Both the position numbers and the translations under genes were made by a program. Under the pieces are notes generated by a model, which worked only from the letters and a program-made list of their open reading frames with translations, did no database searches and was not told where the DNA came from. From assembly GCA_024699855.1 (NCBI GenBank), contig JAMPIQ010000001.1, forward strand, positions 310,001 to 374,000: DNA of 64,000 bases, given 5' to 3'. Below are positions 58,834 through 64,000 of the stretch, piece after piece. Every line of letters begins with the position of its first letter. Position 1 is the stretch's first letter. The stretch comes from Aphelenchoides besseyi. Its lineage: Eukaryota > Nematoda > Chromadorea > Rhabditida > Aphelenchoididae.

Positions 58834-59310
58834 TCGTTACATTCCATTCTTCTAATAATATCAAAATCTTCTTCAACGTTCCGCTTGTTTTCGTCTTTCT
58901 GTCACGTAGTGGGTTATGGCTAGATCCTTACATTTCGTTATTCATGTCGTGTATTAATAAACAGAATTGTCCAGATTCCTCTAAGAGCTTTCCATCTGTC
59001 GACTTCCAAACTTCCGGTAGCCAAATGATTCTATTCTTGTCGTAGCTTTTTCCGACCATTTCGTTTGTATTTCAAGTACAGTTAAATTCTCTAGCAATCT
59101 GCGTTCACTGATGATTAAAACATTTATTTTTGTACACATCCAACTGATGGAGGTTAAGACCGAACTGTCTTATAACAAACAAAAAAACAAAAAGACACCG
59201 GCTTTTAAGATAAATTGTGCGAATACCAGACTTTTAGGACTATAATCGTTTTTTATGATAATGACCCGTTTACATACACACACGTTTGGTTAAAAGATAA
59301 AACGACAAAT
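58834..59310. other. Tail-to-tail intergenic region of ArfGAP1 and UBR-1
   Basis: 3' UTRs of both genes. AATAAA at about 58957 suits ArfGAP1. Confidence 0.5.
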
Positions 59311-62300
59311 TTAAAAGTTTTGCCATTCAAATGCCAAATTTCGATAGTTCATCTCGTATTGATTCATAACCTCTTCCGCGATTCCCTGATGCAACCACAT
59401 TCGTTGATATTTTCGATAGAGTTCCCGGTTTAAGTGCAACGGATTACCTCGTCTGCAAAAGCATTTGAGCAGGGACGCGAGCTCATCGACTTACTTGAAT
59501 CCCTGATCAGTTTCTCCAAATTCGTCGACATAAGGCGTGGGTCGCAAACATCCACGTTTTGAGGTCGTCAAAAAGATCAATTGACAATCGCGGATACGAA
59601 GAAAAACACCGCTATTGCCACCACAATGATACATGTGATACGAACAAGCACCAACGTTTTCATGATTGAACTGAAATTTGGACACAAAGTTGATTGGCAG
59701 ACCACTCGAACATTACCATTCGTTGACAACAATAACTTTGTGAGCAAATCATTTCTCCACAAACCAAACACATGGTCGTCATTGGGCCGTTCATTCCCAC
59801 GATCTTCATTTCCGGGCATCGGAATTTGGCGGCTCGGTTAATGAGCTCGGAGAAATCGTCCGGCAAATCGATCAACATTCGCGGTGCCATCGGACGAATC
59901 ACATTCAATTGAGCGCCGGGAACTCGAACATACGACGACCACCTAACACATGTTGTAAAGAAATGGAGTCAATAATCAAACTTACATTTCATACAAACGA
60001 CTCACATGCTCACCCTCAAGTAACGCAAACAGACCAATTGGAAGTCCCAAATAACGGCACAGCGAATCGAATGCATCCAACGACGGATCCTTCAAGGACT
60101 CCGGTGGTGGAACCAATGTCAGAGCGTTATAGAAAATCGCTAGCGTTCTCATGAACTCCAATGCACAACCACGAACCGACTAAACATATTCGCCGTTAAT
60201 CTTACTTCTTCTCAACCAACTTTTCTGAGCTGCTCAATGTTCGGTTCGTTTTCTGCTCCACAAGCTAACGCGAATAGAAAACGAATACGCTCGTCCAATT
60301 CGGAGTTCTTCTGATTGCTTTCTGTTTCGTCGACTTCCATCGCATCGGTCCAACTTTTCTGTTCACTCAATTTGATTCGTTCGATTGCTGTGTCAATTGC
60401 TGAGGACTTGTGACACGCAAATGCCTATAATCAAAATATGTACATTGTTGCTGCGCTATTTAGTTACCTGAAAAAGATGAGCCAAGAGCGCTAATTGAAC
60501 GCAATGATGTTCTTCCACAGAGCCATTGGGAATCTTCGGAGCTCCTTCATCAACACGACCGAGATTGTGCAAAAATTGCCGACCTTTAACCCACGACCAT
60601 CCGCTCAACATTGCCAATTGAATGGCCATTGAGATCATGTCAACGTTCAAAATGTTCATTTCAACGAAAGCACTCGCTTTTGGCATCGAAGCCGGAGGTT
60701 GTGACGGAGAGGACGAGCTAGGTGGTGGTGAAGTCGAGTGACGTTGAGTCACAGATCCGGGTGATGCCGGAGCGGTAGAAGAAGCACTCGATGTGGTTGG
60801 ATTCACCAAAGCTGCTCGCAGCGGAATTGAATTTGTCGAATCAAAACCGTTTGTACGTCGAAGCTGCAAGTTGCGTGCGATTCGACGTAGTTCGCCAGTG
60901 TTATGCAAAAATCGTGCTGGATAGATTTCGGATGGTACCGGACGACTCGTCGCCAACGGAACAACAAATGGAGTCAAGAAACGCGAAGCCAACAATCGAA
61001 GAGCCATGGGTTTGGCGGTAAACGAAACAACCGCGCACAAACGAACCAAGCAGTTGATACAATCGATTTGTCGAGTGTTGAAGGCCCCAAAGAGCGGTTT
61101 CTTTTCGACGGCCAACGTCGCAACAATACAACGCAGAACATAGCCAGTGGCCGCGTAAACTCCCAACATGTCAACGATATCGTCCGAAATCATCACATCC
61201 AAACGACTTTGTCGTAGCGATAGAATGAACGGCAAAACCGCGTCGAAGTTGCCCAAAGTTGTGTGCAGTTTCGGCGATGAACGATTCGGAAAAAAGCTTT
61301 TGATTGTTGCCAACGTTTCGTGAAGAAAATTTGTGATCGTTTCGGTGGGACCGGTTGGCGCCGGCGATGAAGTCACGGAAGACGTTCCAGCGGTCGTTGG
61401 AGCCGATGGCTCTGGTTGTGCGACGGTCGTTGGATGATTGTTACCACCGGGAAGCAATAGGTTGAGAAAGGACGGAAAAGGACTGACAGTATGTGGAACA
61501 CTAGACGTCGAATTGTTTTCCGTTGAATCCGCTAACAACTGTGGCTCTTTGGCCCGATCTTTAACGTATTCAGCTAATGAACGTTCGGAATGTGAACTGA
61601 AATATCCAATTGACAAAATGATTAGTTGCATCGCAGGTTACCGTTTTCGAGAATGCGACTTCAGTTCGCGTGGCGATTCGCCGGTGTTAGTCGAATACAA
61701 CGGCACTTGACACAACTCGCCCATTCGCATTATCCACGAGCCAAACTCCTCGGTTGGATTCTTGCGATTAGCAGAGAATCTAAAAGGAAAATAAACAAAG
61801 TTGACTGGATTTGGAATTTACGTCTCCACTCCTTGTAATAACGTTGGAACGGGAAGCAGTGGAATAGCGCTGTTGCAAAGTCCACGACACAACGGACACA
61901 AATATTCGTTACGTTCGTGATTTAACGTGCGTGGAGTCATGGTGTTTTGGCGAGAACGACTACGTTCTCGTTGAATCAAACCATCGACATAAGCGCGAAC
62001 TATAAGTCAATCTTAAGGTTGCTTGGAAGGTCTCTTCGACTTACAACAATGATAGTGCATCGTGTGTGAGCATGTGGAAACGTTGGATCCCCAATGCAAA
62101 TCGGCCGGCGCGAAATAGCGATAATCGTCAACACGTTGCGGTTTCTCATCGTCTTGATTCGGAAGTTGTTGTTGTGCTAACAAGCGCGTACATTCGACAT
62201 ATGAAGCGCAGACAATCGATGGCGAGCGAGAGCCGTAATGAAGAACCTCTGTTTCTTGGCATAAAGTACAAGTCACTCGACGCATCGCACGTAATTGAAC

Positions 62301-64000
62301 TTGTGAACGTTCGACACCAAGACAAACCGGGAAGCCGCTATTCTCAGGCAAATATCTACAATATCGATGTTTGAGTATCAAAAAAAGATAAACATACGCG
62401 GTCTCTGGCTCATCACTTTCGTCCAATGTTGTTGATGTTGAAGGTCCGTTAACACTTGAGCCTGATGCTACGGAAACTTTTCCGAAGACTTCACCGCCTT
62501 CCACTGTTTCCGTTTCTTCATTCGTTGTTGTCAAACTCGCTTTTCGTGGCGGCTCGTCGGAGAGCAATTCCCGATGTTGGTTTTTGAATGTCTCTTGAAG
62601 TTTTCGCATCTGAATTTCATTTTTTAATTGGAAACTTAGATCACTTCTAAACTCACTCTGTCCATCGCTGCTTGACGTTTCTGTGCCGCAATACCCGATT
62701 TCGATTGTTTGTTGGTGACTTTAGACGGCGCTTGTTGCTCGAACGTATCAGATGGTGGATTCGGCGAAGTTGAAAAATTTGGTCCTTGAACTCGTTTTAC
62801 CGCTTCTTTGTATCGTTCGCTTGTCAGCCACAACAAATCGCCGAAAATCTGCGTATCAATTCGCGATTCCAATCGTTGAAACAACGTGCCCAAACCCTCG
62901 GCTTCAGCGTTTTGAATAAAACGAAACTCCGGTGGAATTTGTCGTTGATGGGCCTTTGCTTCGTCGCGTTCATCATCTCGACGTTGTTGTTCATTAAGCG
63001 CAATACCGCAAAGGAAAAGAGCGCTATGAAAAAGCGATTCAGTCGACCATCGAGATCCTTTAATGAAGCGTTCAAATACGACACGAATAAGTTGAAGGAA
63101 AAGCCGTGATTCTGCTAAACGAGTGAGTGGTCGATAAAACGGTTGAAGTTTTGGACCCATTGGTGGAAACATTGCACGTACTTCACGTGACTCTTTGGCT
63201 CGATCTTTTCGTTGGCATTGGTCGGCCTAAAACCACTCGTAAGAACAAGAATTGACAAAATAAACTCGCTTGTGAAATCTGCGCTTTACTGTAATGGGCA
63301 AAAAAAGCATTGTATTCGGAACGAAACTCCGGTTTCAGAACAAAAACACCGCCGGTTGTGGCTCCAGGACGTCGAAAATCAGCGATTTCATTCACCGAAT
63401 CGTGTAACGAGCCAGTACGCGAATAAGCGGGGTTCAAACGTGGAACATAACTGAAAGTTGGCATTCAAATCTCGACTCTGAACTTCCGACTTACCGTTCC
63501 AAATAACTGAAAGCTTTTGGTCCCGTGCAAAGCGCGTGAATGAGCTCTCGTTTCAACGCGTCGTTCATACTCACTTGACCGACGCCTGGCTGATAACGTT
63601 CGGTCAACAGCATTATAATCATATGAAAGAACTCTTCAGCCAATGTAACGGTAATTCGACTGTGATCTTCGCTGGTTGCCATCGGAATGGTCGGAGTTGT
63701 GGATGGTTCGGTACCGGAACGCAAATACGGTTGCTCTTCGAAACCAAAAGTTGCCCATCGAATCAAGGAAAATCGATCGAGACATCGAACCAAAAAACGA
63801 TCGGAATCCGACAATGCAGCCACAGCCTAAACATCGTTTGTTTGCAAAGTTCAATTTTCCCAAACTCACTTGAAGAAGCAAAAGGTCTCGATCGAACATT
63901 TCGGAGCGACAAATCGAACCAGAGTAGTTGTTCATTTGATTGGCAAACGAGAACCCATTTCGACGCCACAATTGACACGTGTATTGAGCGTGCAAAACCA
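59311..64000 (-). CDS. ubr-1: UBR1/2-type N-recognin E3 ubiquitin ligase, C-terminal part (N-terminus outside window)
   Basis: Fourteen exons on minus: 63870->64000, 63495-63826, 63270-63450, 62657-63226, 62398-62609, 62045-62355, 61822-61999, 61642-61779, 60468-61596, 60221-60424, 59986-60179, 59717-59942, 59495-59670, 59311-59452; about 1,374 residues, all in phase. It begins within the helical middle (QLWRRNGFSFANQMNNYSG). RING-H2: CTLCQETEVLHYGS ... CSHTMHYHCF ... YLCPLCRGLCNSAIPLLP. C-terminal autoinhibitory/zinc domain: [74 protein letters not shown]. UBR1 proteins bind basic and bulky N-degrons. The UBR box and ClpS-like domain lie beyond 64000. The intron 63227-63269 has a GC donor. 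An insert rich in Ser/Pro/Thr lies between RING and C-terminal domain. Confidence 0.96.

Noticed and set aside
1..64000. CRISPR arrays, bacterial operons or transferred bacterial genes
   Set aside because: All supported genes are intron-bearing animal genes; no regular short repeat-spacer pattern was seen.

Overview
This is a eukaryotic, almost certainly nematode, nuclear contig. The genes are broken by many very short introns (about 38-50 bp) with GTAAGT-type donors and TTTCAG/TTTTAG acceptors. Several genes have an acceptor-like TTTCAG or TTTTAG a few bases upstream of the first ATG, as expected for spliced-leader trans-splicing. The best-conserved proteins (CGH-1/DDX6, Grainyhead, AN1-finger protein, UBR-1) read like their nematode orthologues. 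The genus cannot be fixed from the sequence.

Layout. 0-2.6 kb holds transposon debris: the 3' end of a Ty3/gypsy-like pol gene with a frame break, then a short mariner-type element with about 190-bp inverted repeats and only the N-terminal part of a transposase. 4.4-10.7 kb holds an unrecognised short gene, a minus-strand gene for a mitochondrial inner-membrane protein that resembles the N-terminal half of an m-AAA protease without the AAA/peptidase half, and an unrecognised SP-rich probably nuclear protein. 11.9-15.8 kb is a Grainyhead transcription factor (minus). 16-25 kb is gene-poor, with two tRNA-Gln(CTG) genes (the second at 25.6 kb), one weak small gene and a decayed gene. 26-33.6 kb is gene-dense: a small secreted protein, a ubiquitin-like/AN1 zinc-finger protein, a divergent Lys-rich protein with a myristoylation-type N-terminus, and a co-SMAD (SMA-4/DAF-3/SMAD4 type). 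33.6-43 kb is a 9.4-kb gene-free stretch. 43-49.5 kb carries CGH-1/DDX6 helicase, CRTC and cytochrome c, all on plus. 49.7-51.4 kb has a dispersed repeat (second copy at 8.5 kb) and a mariner remnant. 52.3-64 kb carries an EF-hand nicotinamidase (minus), RMD-1-like TPR protein (minus), ArfGAP1 (plus) and the C-terminal two-thirds or so of UBR-1 (minus, runs off the right edge).

The genes are ordinary host genes that do not form one pathway. Several are regulators: co-SMAD (TGF-beta/BMP signalling), Grainyhead (epidermal transcription), CRTC (CREB coactivation, energy sensing), CGH-1 (P-body/germ-granule mRNA control) and UBR-1 (N-degron ubiquitylation). The observations most worth following are: a pair of tandem, phase-matched, apparently mutually exclusive exons in the Grainyhead dimerisation linker whose acceptors lack AG; three GC-AG introns in conserved genes; the AAA-less FtsH-type protein; an exact 134-bp tandem duplication inside the co-SMAD gene that copies an exon end plus its donor; and the EF-hand/nicotinamidase fusion. 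Exon coordinates were derived by hand from splice consensus, reading phase and family similarity; no transcript data were available.
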